A stretch of DNA of 60,000 nucleotides from the NCBI GenBank assembly GCA_009746045.1, contig RPFO01000079.1:4240271-4300270 (forward strand), read 5' to 3'. A program made the position numbers and the translations under genes. Below the pieces are notes generated by a model, which saw only the letters and a program-made list of their open reading frames with translations, had not been told where the DNA came from and ran no database searches. Shown piece by piece: positions 22,317 through 33,231 of this stretch (position 1 is its first letter; every line of letters begins with the position of its first letter). Source of the stretch: Mesostigma viride. Its lineage: Eukaryota > Streptophyta > Mesostigmatophyceae > Mesostigmatales > Mesostigmataceae.

Positions 22317-23944
22317 TTGATCATTTTCAGGTACCACTCCAGACTTTGGTTGACACACAGCCAGCCACTGTCAAATTTGTTGCACCTAAGTATGCACCTG
22401 GGCACGAGCCACGTGTGGCAGATTTGGTGCACAGTCAGAAACTGCACCCCAAAGCATTTGGATTGGGAAAGTATGATGTTGCAAAAATGTCTCCCCTCTC
22501 CTATGAACAGATTGTCCAGGACTGTCAAACTCAGGAAGGTTTCACTAAGTGGGTTGAAGCTTTTAGAAAGGCTATGGATGAATGGGTGGTTCCAGATCCA
22601 CGTAGTCCCACCCACACACCTCCAGTCACTCCCTTAGAGCGTAAGCCCAACGGGAGCAAGCACCTAAGACTTAAGTTCGTGTGCAAGCACAAGCAAGCAG
22701 CAGATGGCTCTGTCATTTTCCATGCTAGGCCTTGTGTGACTGAGTTTAAGGGATCCACTGATTTGACAGAGGCAGATCTGTATACACCTGGCATTCAGCA
22801 AACTTCTCTTAAAATTTTGTTGTCTGTTTTTCTAGGGCACATCAATCAAGGTGATGATTATGTGTGCAAAGCCACTGACATTAAACGTGCATTTCTGAAA
22901 GGCTCACCTGAAATAGCTGAGCAAGTTTGGCATGGGAAGGTGTATGTGGTCAACACACCTCAGGTGTGGTCTAAGGATATCCCACAACCATTTCTGAAAG
23001 CCAACATAGGAGTGGAAGGTCTGCAATCTGCTCCTAGAATTTTCAGAATGTCAGCTCAAGCTGTGTTTGAGAAGCTAGGTGCTCGGTATGATGACATAGA
23101 CCCTTGCTTCTTTGTTGTCCCTCACCCTCATGGCATGATCATGTTTGTGTGGCATGGGGATGATCAGCTTATTGCTGGGCCTAGGCAGGCTGTGGATGAT
23201 TTTATTGCCAACGTGTCTAAGTCTTTTGAGATTGGCAAGCAGCTAGAGCTGGGCACCATTGCTATTAAGTTCTGTGGCACAATGTTGCAGCTTCAGAAGC
23301 AAGCAGATCAGTGGGTCTGTGCAATGTACTCTCCATCAGATTACATGCACAGTTGTAAGGAAGTGCTGCAGACTAAAATCAAACCTTGTGACTGTCCCAC
23401 CATTAGGGGCAAGTTGGGGTGGTTGTGTTCTACTTGTGCACCACACTTGGCAGTAGTCAGCAGGGTTGATGATGCAGTTCTTATGCAGGTAGGCCACAAG
23501 GCTATCAACAAGCTCCTGCAGGCTGGTCCACCCCTTATCTTGCATTCCCTGGAACTCTTTAAGCCCATTCACATTCAGGCTATAATGGACAGTTCCATGG
23601 AATCACGGCAGATTACTCAACTGCAGGCTAGGGAGGCTGGCTTATTTTTTGTACAAAATGCTGACCAACCCATGTCACTCATCTCATGGTATAGCAGGCT
23701 ACATAGGCGTAAAGCTGTTAGTAGCAATGCTGCTGAGTGCAGGGCAGTTGTGTCAGCTGTGCTACATGCCAGGTATCTCAATCATGTCCTGGTTTGGTTA
23801 CAGAAGCAAGCAGGCAGTCAGGCTGGGGTGGTGGCTCACTTGCACACCGACAGTCAATCTCTCCTCAGTTTCCTTGACAACCCTTATGCTGTGCATACTG
23901 ATTTGGACTGGGTGATCCTGAAACAGGAGTGCACAGTTAGGTGA
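22317..23944 (+). pseudogene. E3 reverse transcriptase and RNase H (3' half of pol)
   Basis: It continues the 11820-14142 frame after E4 and the GTCAC duplicate. Residues counted from 22346. RT: KATDIKRAFLKG with D178 (22877), FVWHGDDQLIAG with HGDD 270-273 (23153-23164), and RKAVSSNAAECRA shared with E6. RNase H: D415 in IMDSSMES, E464 in NAAECRA, D502 in HTDSQS. The fold order is copia-like (RNase H directly after RT, AADALTK tail). The frame is cut at 23935 by a 105-bp foldback arm that brings a stop at 23942-23944. The tail resumes after the arm. Confidence 0.88.
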
Positions 23945-24039
23945 AATAGTGCCGGAACCTTTTTGCCGTTGGGGCAAATCGGTCCGGAACACTATTTTGC
24001 CCGGAATCACCACTTCCGAGCACCCAAGTTAATTCGGCC
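23935..24039 (+). mobile_element. Single arm of a foldback (MITE-like) repeat in E3 RNase H
   Basis: 105 bp from AGTTAGGTGAAATAG to TTAATTCGGCC. It matches, with ~10% differences, one half of each palindromic unit at 56289-56494, 56626-56831 and 56956-57161. Those units are two such arms head to head; here only one is present. E6 has uninterrupted coding at the same codons (39535-39545), which shows this is an insertion. I found no clear target duplication. Confidence 0.85.
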
Positions 24040-24198
24040 GACTACTGGGAGTCTACCAATCATGTGCCGGACAAGGCCAACGCCGCGGATGCGTTGACCA
24101 AGGTGCCCCAGCTAGCACCTGAGCAGTACCAACTGCTCTATCACATGATGAACCCCTACGGCAAGCAGGCCAGCCTGCCCCCGCCGGTAGACACCTAG
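24040..24198 (+). pseudogene. E3 RNase H C-terminal tail
   Basis: Continues pol after the foldback arm: YWESTNHV, AADALTKVPQ, then YQLLYHMMNPYGKQ and a TAG at 24196. E6 has YWESTRHV and AADALTKVPQ in the same place (39547-39610). The xADALTK motif is the usual end of copia RNase H. Confidence 0.85.
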
Positions 24199-25219
24199 TC
24201 CACCCCTCCCCAGGGAGGGTGGCTAGTCTCCCCACCCCTACCATGGGGCAACCCCTGTCAGGGGGTAGGGGTACCCAGACCCGGGCCCAGGTCACGGGGT
24301 GTCTTATCATCAGCACTAGCTCCTGGGGAGGAGCTGAACCTGTATGCCTTGCAAGCCCTGTTTTATGGTGAATAAATTGAGTCTCTTTGACTTTGTCTCT
24401 CTCATGGAATTTCGTTAGCTCATCTCTTGGGAGGTGAGCTGTCAATCCTTCACAAGTGTGTCATTGTGTCAGTCATGGTGACAGTACTTGTACATGGCAT
24501 TGTTATGTGGCTGGGTCATGTTTATGGTTACCTTGTACATGTGCATGTGCATGTGCATGTAGCGTGTGACAGTCCTAGTCCTGTGACTGTGCCTGTGGTG
24601 TTTTATGCTGCCATCTGGTCCCAGGACCTGTGGTAGGGTGATGGGCAGTCCACCCATTCGCCATGTGCAAATCAAGTGGAGAACCAGTTCCCACTTGTCA
24701 GTTGCCTGTGCTTACCACCATGTGGCACTCACAGGTATCTGGCTGCTCTGGCCCAGGTCAGCAGTGGCAAAACATCAGGTCCTAAGCACCTGGGGAAGAC
24801 CTCTGGTTTCACTAGAGTCATCCCATTGGTTTTTGGGAAGTGGATGTTGCATGGGGTTCCATCCACAAGTGGCAATCAAGCCCCCCTTTTTCTACCATCT
24901 GCAGTGACAGATGCCAGGGAAATGACGACAATTCGCTCCTTCAAAGATGGAAACTGGGCACTCCTTATATGCTGTGACATGTGACTTGCATGACGTCCTG
25001 TGTGACGAATGGCCGCAGTACCTCATTTATGTTTTCCCCACTATTGAGGGGGAGGAACCCCGTAGTGCTTGGCAGGGTTAAATCAGCAGTCAGCATCAGT
25101 ATAGTCCGTTTCTGGGGCCCTTCTCTAATCCAGTTGTGACTGTATGGGCTCTGGTTGCCTTGCAACGGTTGGTAGGTCAGACTTGGAGCATGTTCCAATC
25201 TGAAAGAAAACATAATGGG
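24199..25219 (+). other. E3 3' non-coding region with AATAAA and polypurine tract
   Basis: AATAAA at 24371-24376 lies ~170 bp after the pol stop and is followed by CATGGAATTTCGTTA (~24403). E6 has AATAAA at 39829 and the same CATGGAATTTCGTTA (~39859). A (TGCATG)n run is near 24537-24562. GAAAGAAAACATAATGGG (25202-25219) abuts the 3' LTR and is shared with E6 (GAAAGGAAAACATAATGGG), so it is the likely plus-strand primer. No gene seen. Confidence 0.7.
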
Positions 25220-25628
25220 AGTTAGCTGAGATACCTCGAGGCTGACTTGTGGCCGGAGCCACACAGGGGAACATACAGTGTGACCGGAGTTATTCTGGCG
25301 GAGACAGAATAACGGTGCCGAGCGCCGGTTGTGGCGCGACGCACACACGTGTACGCAAGTTACGTAGCTAGCAACTAGTCTAGTGGACGTTGTGCGTAGT
25401 AACGTTGCTCCAGGTCTAGAAGCCTCTAGAACCTGGACACGTGGCGGACAAGTGAGCGTAGTCCAGTTGTCCTAGGGATCTCGTGTGAGTGATGTGTCCA
25501 CGACATATAATGTGTGCCCACATATGGAGTGAATAATGACAAGGAACGCCCCGATCCCTGGCGTTGCTGCAGCCATCATTCTCACACTGAGTCCCCAACG
25601 TCTCCGACGTACATCTATATATCTAACT
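25220..25628 (+). repeat. E3 3' LTR
   Basis: 409-bp copy of 8827-9235, with no differences seen by eye. Followed by the ACAAG duplicate. Confidence 0.94.
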
Positions 25629-26223
25629 ACAAGTGGTGCTATGGCCTATTGGACAAGTGTTTGGTCCATGAGCTGACAAATGTTGGAAGCTCATGATGAC
25701 ACATGTTATGACTTACATGATGACAAGTGGGTAGACTCATTGTATGACAGTTGTCACTCCAAGGAGAAGAGATGTGTCACTTTATTAATCATGTTATGTG
25801 GCACATTATTATGTAGACACTTGGCATCTAGCTATTATGCCAGCTCTTTGGATCATGTCTAGAATGTTCTAGGAATGTTCTAAGAATATGCCAGGAATAT
25901 TCCTGGAATATACTGAGAATATGCTGGGAATATGCTAGGAATATGCTAGGATGTTTCTACAAGCTTCTGTGATGATGTCATTGCTGATGTCATCCTTCCT
26001 AGCCTAAAAGGTATAAAAGTAAACTGCCCCCTAAGGGCAGGTACCTCCATTCAACCTCCATTCAAGCTCTTCTCCAACTATTATATTCTAATAAAGCCAT
26101 TTATTCTTCCACGTAAATTGTCTTCAACCTCTCTTTCTTTCAGCACCTGCAAGGTGTGTGGGTAGCAAGGCCAAGCACAAGGCATTGTGTAAAACCCATT
26201 AGTCTCCTCTCCCAATCCAAACA

Positions 26224-27348
26224 CAAGGGGCAAGTGCACGCACACTTACACACACACCGCGCACGCAAGGGGCAACTGCACACACACGTACATCCACCGC
26301 GCACGCAAGGGGCGGCTGCACACACACGTACACACACCATGCACGCTTGGGGCGACGGCACTCACATGTACATACACCGCGCACGCAAGGGGCGGCTGCA
26401 CACACACGTACACACACCATGCACGCAAGGGCCGGCTGCACTCACATGTACATACACCGCGCATGCAAGGGGCGAGTGCACGCACACTTACACACACACC
26501 GCGCACGCAAGGGACGCCTGCACACACACGTACATCCACCATGCACGCAAGGGCCGGCTGCACACACACGTACATCCACCGAGCACGCAAGGGGCAACTG
26601 CACACACACGTACACACACCATGCACGCTTGGGGCGACGGCACTCACATGTACATACACCGCGCACGCAAGGGGCGGCTGCACACACACGTACACACACC
26701 ATGCACGCAAGGGCCGGCTGCACTCACATGTACATACACCGCGCATGCAAGGGGCGGTTGCACACACACGTACACACACCATGCATGCAAGGGGCGGCTG
26801 CACACACACGTACATACACCGCGCACGCAAGGGGCGGCTGCACACACACGTACATCCACCGCGCACGCAAGGGGCAACTGCACACACACGTACACACACC
26901 ATGCACGGAAGGGGCGGCTGCACACACATGTACATACACCATGCACGCAAGGGGCGAGTGCACGCACACTTACACACACACCGCGCACGCAAGGGACGCC
27001 TGCACACACACGTACATCCACCATGCACGCAAGGGCCGGCTGCACACACATGCACGTACACACACCATGCACGCAAGGGGCGGCTGCACACACATGTACA
27101 TCCACCGCGCAAGCAAGGAGCGACTGCACACACACGTACATCCACCGCGCATGCAAGGGCCGGCTGCACACACACGTACATCCACCGCGCATGCAAGGGG
27201 CGGCTGCACACACACGTACACACACCGCGCACGCAAGGAGCGACTGCACGCACACTTACACACACACCGCGCATGCAAGGGGCGGCTGCACACACACGTA
27301 CACCCACCATGCACGCAAGGGCCGGCATGCACACACACGTACATACAC
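26224..27348. repeat. 40-bp minisatellite, block 2
   Basis: Starts with CAAGG, the E1 target duplicate, and continues the block 1 array with the same variants (CTTGGGGCGACGGC, GGCCGGCTGC, CACGCACACTTACAC). Ends at the left end of E5. Confidence 0.96.
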
Positions 27349-27512
27349 ATACTAGTTACTCATTGGAGGCCATGGAGTTAGGAAACCAACCAGATACACT
27401 AGTTTGTTACAAATACGTGCCTGCCCATAAAAGGCGGCAAGCTCATAAAACACAGTTTTCAGCTGAGAAATTCGTTCACAAGCTCCAGCCCGCTGGCATG
27501 GCAGCAAAGTCC
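27349..27512 (-). repeat. E5 164-bp repeat, copy 1
   Basis: Direct repeat of 27945-28108 with no differences seen. Starts ATACTAGTTACTC and ends GGCAGCAAAGTCC. Confidence 0.93.
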
Positions 27513-27535
27513 TACTGCAGTGGGTGGGTGGGTGG
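27513..27535. other. E5 short spacer with G-quadruplex-type run
   Basis: TACTGCAG then GTGGGTGGGTGGGTGG; with the next G this gives four G3 runs. It replaces the 790-bp spacer of the other unit. Confidence 0.7.
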
Positions 27536-27944
27536 GAAGCTGCAAGGAGGACGCCTCCCCTCCCCTCCACCGCCCTTAGTACAAACCAAGCTCCACAACC
27601 GGAGTACGGATGAGGGCCTTAAAGTTAAGGCCGGTAAGTATATGTTAAGTCGCCTACGGAGAGGGGTGTATGCCACAAAATTATTCTGGCACCAATACAC
27701 CCCTTCCGTCCTTTCTTACATGACACCGCCGGTACCCCTAATTAGGTGCCGCACACCTAACATTAGATAGGCACCACCGGCCCTAGCTCCTATTCCCTAT
27801 TCCCATTCCGTCATTTTTACTAGGTCGTTTTTCAGGTCGGGGGGTAAAATCCCCACATTAGATAGGAAACTATCTAACCGGCTGGCTGCCCTTCCCCTTG
27901 AGCCCCTTTGTCGTTCAAATATAATACGAGCATAAGCTCACCAA
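27536..27944 (-). repeat. E5 ~410-bp repeat, copy 1
   Basis: Direct repeat of 28899-29311; the only difference noticed is a 4-bp CATA in the second copy (ATTACATAGGTG). Starts GAAGCTGCAAGG and ends AAGCTCACCAA. Confidence 0.93.
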
Positions 27945-28108
27945 ATACTAGTTACTCATTGGAGGCCATGGAGTTAGGAAACCAACCAGATACACTAGTT
28001 TGTTACAAATACGTGCCTGCCCATAAAAGGCGGCAAGCTCATAAAACACAGTTTTCAGCTGAGAAATTCGTTCACAAGCTCCAGCCCGCTGGCATGGCAG
28101 CAAAGTCC
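27945..28108 (-). repeat. E5 164-bp repeat, copy 2
   Basis: Abuts the preceding 410-bp repeat directly (CACCAA/ATACTAG). Confidence 0.93.
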
Positions 28109-28898
28109 CGCTTTCCCCCCCTGGCCCGCGGCCGCTCCATGTGCTCGCCTCTGTCCGGTAATTCCCCCTCCTTAGGTCGGTACCTATGGCCGCTACGATC
28201 CCTCCATCGGCGGCCGAGAGGGGGCCAGTTTTCGTTCCCCCGCGTAAACGCGGCGGTCCCCGCAGTGCCACACTTTGGATTTACGCCCCGCGCGGATATC
28301 TGGTTTGGTAAATGTGACATGACTCGCCCGACGATGTAACTTAGCAAAATTCTGGCGCCCGGTGAGGCGCCAGTTCCCGCCCTCTCGTCTGCAGCACGAG
28401 GCTCCTCCTCCTCCATGCGTCGGGTACATGCGTCCTATGTATGACCCCCCCATGGAACGCATGGGCACTTCCCCCAACAACTCGGCGCACCGCCATCACC
28501 CGCACCTCCCCATCTGGTCCACCGCTGTGGTTACAGGCGGAGGTAAACAGCCAGGTGAGCCCGAATTTCGGGCTCTGCAGCTCGGCCCACGCAGTCACTG
28601 CCTTACAGAAATTTCCTACGCCGTCTCAAGACTTTTACCACCCTAACGCAATATTGCCCATATCCGAGCCCTGGGGCCGAGCCAGAAAATGCATCCCGTG
28701 GCAGGGGATGCCTTTCGTTCTTAGTGGCATCGGCCCAAATAATGCGTTGGAAGTCGTTATCTGCACCTCGAAGACAGTGGGGCAGGGTAGGAATTTTATT
28801 TCATGCAAAGCCCACCCGCCAGGGGTGGGCTGGTAGCTGTCGTCTAATTATCGGCTGGGCCGCCATGGCCAGCCGCCACCGTGATTACCGATGGATGC
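28109..28898 (-). other. E5 long spacer
   Basis: 790 bp, GC-rich, short open frames only, no motif I recognise. In the split-repeat model this is the internal region of a deleted element. Confidence 0.6.
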
Positions 28899-29311
28899 GA
28901 AGCTGCAAGGAGGACGCCTCCCCTCCCCTCCACCGCCCTTAGTACAAACCAAGCTCCACAACCGGAGTACGGATGAGGGCCTTAAAGTTAAGGCCGGTAA
29001 GTATATGTTAAGTCGCCTACGGAGAGGGGTGTATGCCACAAAATTATTCTGGCACCAATACACCCCTTCCGTCCTTTCTTACATGACACCGCCGGTACCC
29101 CTAATTACATAGGTGCCGCACACCTAACATTAGATAGGCACCACCGGCCCTAGCTCCTATTCCCTATTCCCATTCCGTCATTTTTACTAGGTCGTTTTTC
29201 AGGTCGGGGGGTAAAATCCCCACATTAGATAGGAAACTATCTAACCGGCTGGCTGCCCTTCCCCTTGAGCCCCTTTGTCGTTCAAATATAATACGAGCAT
29301 AAGCTCACCAA
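28899..29311 (-). repeat. E5 ~410-bp repeat, copy 2
   Basis: Second copy, ends ACCAA directly against minisatellite TGCGCACGCACGG. Confidence 0.93.
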
Positions 29312-32300
29312 TGCGCACGCACGGGGCGGCTGCACACACATGTACATCCACCGCGCACGCAAGGGACGGCATGCACACACACGTACACACACCATGCGCG
29401 CAAGGAGCGGCTGCACTCACGTGTACATCCACCGCGCACGCAAGGGACGGCTGCACACAAACGTACATCCACCGCGCACGCAAGGGCCGGGCAACTGCAC
29501 ACACACGTACACACACCATGCACGCAAGGGACGGCTGCACACAAACGTACATCCACCGCGCACGCAAGGGGCGGCTGCACTCACATGTACATACACCATG
29601 CACGCAAGGGCCGGCTGCACACACACGTACATCCACCGCGCACGCAAGGAGCGACTGCACACACACGTACATCCACCGCGCACGCAAGGGGCGAGTGCAC
29701 ACACACGTACACACACCATGCACGCAAGGGGCGAGTGCACACACATGTACATCCACCGCTCACGCAAGGAGCGACTGCACACACATGTCCACACACCATG
29801 CACGCAAGGGGCGGCTGCACACACACGTACACACACCATGCACGCAAGGGACGGCATGCACACACACGTACACACACCATGCGCGCAAGGAGCGACTGCA
29901 CACACACGTACATCCACCGCACACGCAAGGGACGGCTGCACTCACATGTACATGCACCATGCACGCAAGGGGCGGCTGCACACACACGTACATCCACCGC
30001 GCACGCAAGGGGCGGCTGCACTCACATGTACATACACCATGCACGCAAGGGGCGGCTGCACACACACGTACATCCACCGCGCACGCAAGGGGCGAGTGCA
30101 CACACACGTACACACACCATGCACGCAAGGGGCGAGTCCACACACATGTACATCCACCGCTCACGCAAGGAGCGACTGCACACACATGTCCACACACCAT
30201 GCGCGCAAGGAGCGACTGCACACACACGTACATACACCGCGCACGCAAGGGGCGGCTGCACACACACGTACACACACCGCGCACGCAAGGGGCGGCTGCA
30301 CACACACGTACATCCACCGCGCACGCAAGGGACGGCTGCACACAAACGTACATACACCGCGCACGCAAGGGGCGGCTGCACTCACATGTACATGCACCAT
30401 GCACGCAAGGGGCGGCTGCACACACACGTACATACACCGCGCACGCAAGGGGCAACTGCACACACACGTACACACACCATGCACGCAAGGGCCGGCTGCA
30501 CACACATGTACATCCACCGCGCACGCAAGGAGCGACTGCACACACACGTACATCCACCGCGCACGCAAGGAGCGACTGCACACACACGTACATCCACCGC
30601 GCACGCAAGGAGCGGCTGCACTCACATGATTTTACACCGCGCATGCAAGGGCTGGCTGCACTCACACGTACACACACCGCGCACGCAAGGGGCGGCTGCA
30701 CACACATGTACATCCACCGCGCACGCAAGGGACGGCATGCACACACACGTACACACACCATGCGCGCAAGGAGCGGCAGCACTCACACGTACATACACCG
30801 CGCACGCAAGGGGCGGCTGCACACACACGTACACACACCGCGCACGCAAGGAGCGACTGCACACACACGTACATACACCGCGCACGCAAGGGGTGGCTGC
30901 ACACACACGTACACACACCGCGCACGCAAGGGGCGGCTGCACACACACATACATCCACCGCGCACGCAAGGGACGGCTGCACACAAACGTACATACACCG
31001 CGCACGCAAGGGGCGGCTGCACTCACATGTACATACACCATGCACGCAAGGAGCGACTGCACACACACGTACATCCACCGCGCACGCAAGGAGCGGCTGC
31101 ACTCACATGTACATACACCGCGCATGCAAGGGCTGGCTGCACTCACATGTACACACACCGCGCACGCAAGGGGCGAGTGCGCACACACGTACATACACCG
31201 CGCACGCAAGGGGCGAGTGCACACACACGTACATACACCGCGTACGCAAGGGCCGGCTGCACACACACGTACATACACCGCGCACGCAAGGGGCGGCTGC
31301 ACACACATGTACACAAACCATGCACGGAAGGGACGGCTGCACACACACGTACATACACCGCGCACGCAAGGGGCGGCTGCACTCACATGTACATACACCA
31401 TGCACGCAAGGGGCGAGTGCACACACATGCACGTACACACACCATGCACGCAAGGGCCGGCTGCACACACATGTACACACACCATGCACGCAAGGGGCGG
31501 CTGCACACACACGTACACACACCATGCACGCAAGGGGCGGCTGCACACACATGCACGTACATACACAATGCACGCTTGGGGCGACGGCACTCACATGTAC
31601 ATACACCATGCACGCAAGGGGCGAGTGCACACACACGTACATACACCGCGTACGCAAGGGCCGGCTGCACTTACATGTACATACACCATGCACGCAAGGG
31701 GCGGCTGCACACACACGTACATCCACCGCGCACGCAAGGGGCGAGTGCACACACACGTACACACACCATGCACGCAAGGGGCGAGTGCACACACATGTAC
31801 ATCCACCGCTCACGCAAGGAGCGACTGCACACACATGTCCACACACCATGCGCGCAAGGAGCGACTGCACACACACGTACATACACCGCGCACGCAAGGG
31901 GTGGCTGCACACACACGTACACACACCGCGCACGCAAGGGGCGGCTGCACACACACATACATCCACCGCGCACGCAAGGGACGGCTGCACACAAACGTAC
32001 ATACACCGCGCACGCAAGGGGCGGCTGCACTCACATGTACATCCACCATGCACGCAAGGGGCGGCTGCACACACACGTACATCCACCGCGCACGCAAGGG
32101 GCAACTGCACACACACGTACACACACCATGCACGCAAGGGCCGGCTGCACACACATGTACATCCACCGCGCACGCAAGGGGCGGCTGCACACACACGTAC
32201 ATCCACCGCGCACGCAAGGAGCGGCTGCACTCACATGTATGGTAAAGTACCGCGCATGCAAGGGGCGGCTGCACACACACGTCTATCCACCGCGCACGCA

Positions 32301-32732
32301 AGGAGCGACTGCACGCACACTTACACACACACCGCGCACGCAAGGGGCGACTGCACACACACGTACATCCACCATGCACGCGAGGAGCGGCTGCACTCAC
32401 ATGTACATACACTGCGCACGCAAGGGGCGGCTGCACACACATGTACATCCACCGCGCACGCAAGGGACGGCATGCACACACACGTACACACACCATGCGC
32501 GCAAGGAGCGGCTGCACTCACACGTACATACACCGCGCACGCAAGGGGCGGCTGCACTCACACGTACACACACCGCGCACGCAAGGGGCGGCTGCACACA
32601 CACGTACATCCACCGCGCACGCAAGGGACGGCTGCACTCACATGTACATGCACCATGCACGCAAGGGGCGGCTGCACACACACGTACACACACCGCGCAC
32701 GTAGATCCACCGCGCACGCAAGGGACGGCTAC
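29312..32732. repeat. 40-bp minisatellite, block 3
   Basis: Largest block, ~85 units, with variants such as GGGACGGCATGC, GGAGCGACTGC and CTCACGCAAGGAGCG in ordered runs; long segments are repeated within the block. Near 30617 (CATGATTTTACACC) and 32239 (TATGGTAAAGTACC) single units carry private changes. Ends with GCTAC, the E6 target. Confidence 0.96.
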
Positions 32733-33187
32733 AGTTAGATGAGATGCTTAGGCTGACACACGGATTTCCGGCCTGCGCGCCGCGTATTGCCTACCGCGGC
32801 TGAGCGGGACACCTCAGTACAGTACGGCAGGGTGTACGGTACTGAGGTGTCATGTGGACCGATGTGCGGTTAGTGCCAGACTGTTCCTAGGTGCTAGCTC
32901 GACCCGCCAGGTCCGGTGTAGCCGGGCCTGACGGGCCGAGTCTTAGCTGGTTGCTAGTGACGTGGTCGCATGGCATTGCAGTGTACAGTTGTCCACTGGT
33001 TGTGTGCTGCAGGTAGCACCGCCATAGGCATATAGGCGTAGCACTGGGGAGTGCCACAGCACCCGAGTTTGCCCAGTTCCATTCTGAGCCCTCAGCTTTC
33101 ATTGCTCTCTCATTGTATTATTGTAATACAATCATCATTCGCTCTCAGCTTTCGCAGTTGTTCGTCGTCCCTAGTCTCCATCCAACT
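32733..33187 (+). repeat. E6 5' LTR
   Basis: Ends CAACT at 33187. The following TGGACTGAAAAG resembles the E3 sequence TGGATTAGAC at the same place, so both may use a similar primer that is not initiator-Met. Confidence 0.93.
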
Positions 33188-33231
33188 TGGACTGAAAAGT
33201 TCGATATTTTTTTTACAAGCAAAAAAAAGAT

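Larger units (their letters stand above)
8827..25628 (+). mobile_element. E3: LTR retrotransposon with order GAG-IN-PR-RT-RH, interrupted by E4
   Basis: The LTRs are 8827-9235 and 25220-25628, 409 bp each, and look identical. They start AGTTAGCTGAG and end ATCTAACT. The duplication is ACAAG (8822-8826, 25629-25633). Order inside: gag (9246 on), two zinc knuckles, integrase, protease, [E4], reverse transcriptase, RNase H, ~1 kb non-coding, purine tract. Identical LTRs imply very recent insertion, yet gag is broken by frame changes and RNase H by a foldback arm. It is the closest relative of E6 in the window. Confidence 0.93.
2891..26223 (+). mobile_element. E1: copia-type LTR retrotransposon, gag-protease relic, host of E2, E3 and E4
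   Basis: The LTRs start TGTTAGGGA and end CCAAACA. The flanking duplication is CAAGG (2886-2890 and 26224-26228). Without nested insertions the LTR is about 808 bp and the two copies look identical by eye. Each LTR is interrupted by a different insertion: E2 in the 5' copy and E3 in the 3' copy. The internal region (5711-8608) has an initiator-Met-type primer site, one gag-protease ORF and a G-rich tract (8601-8608) before the 3' LTR. It has no integrase or reverse transcriptase, so it cannot move on its own. Confidence 0.93.
8609..26223 (+). repeat. E1 3' LTR, split by E3
   Basis: LTR parts are 8609-8826 and 25634-26223, with E3 and its duplicate ACAAG between. Removing them gives ~808 bp that matches the 5' LTR without E2. 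TATA at 26012, AATAAA at 26090. Confidence 0.92.
27349..29311 (-). mobile_element. E5: non-coding split-direct-repeat element, no target duplication
   Basis: On the plus strand: repeat a (27349-27512), short spacer (27513-27535), repeat b (27536-27944), repeat a (27945-28108), long spacer (28109-28898), repeat b (28899-29311). Read on the minus strand this is A-long-B/A-short-B, the layout of E9. Left flank CATACAC and right flank TGCGCACG are minisatellite with no duplication. Split direct repeats without duplications are typical of DIRS/PAT-type tyrosine-recombinase retroelements. There is no ORF for recombinase or RT, so the class is inferred. The short spacer has GGGTGGGTGGGTGG. Confidence 0.7.

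Noticed and set aside
28072-28646. ORFs in the E5 long spacer
   Set aside because: Opposite-strand frames of similar length overlap in GC-rich DNA, with no recognisable domain.
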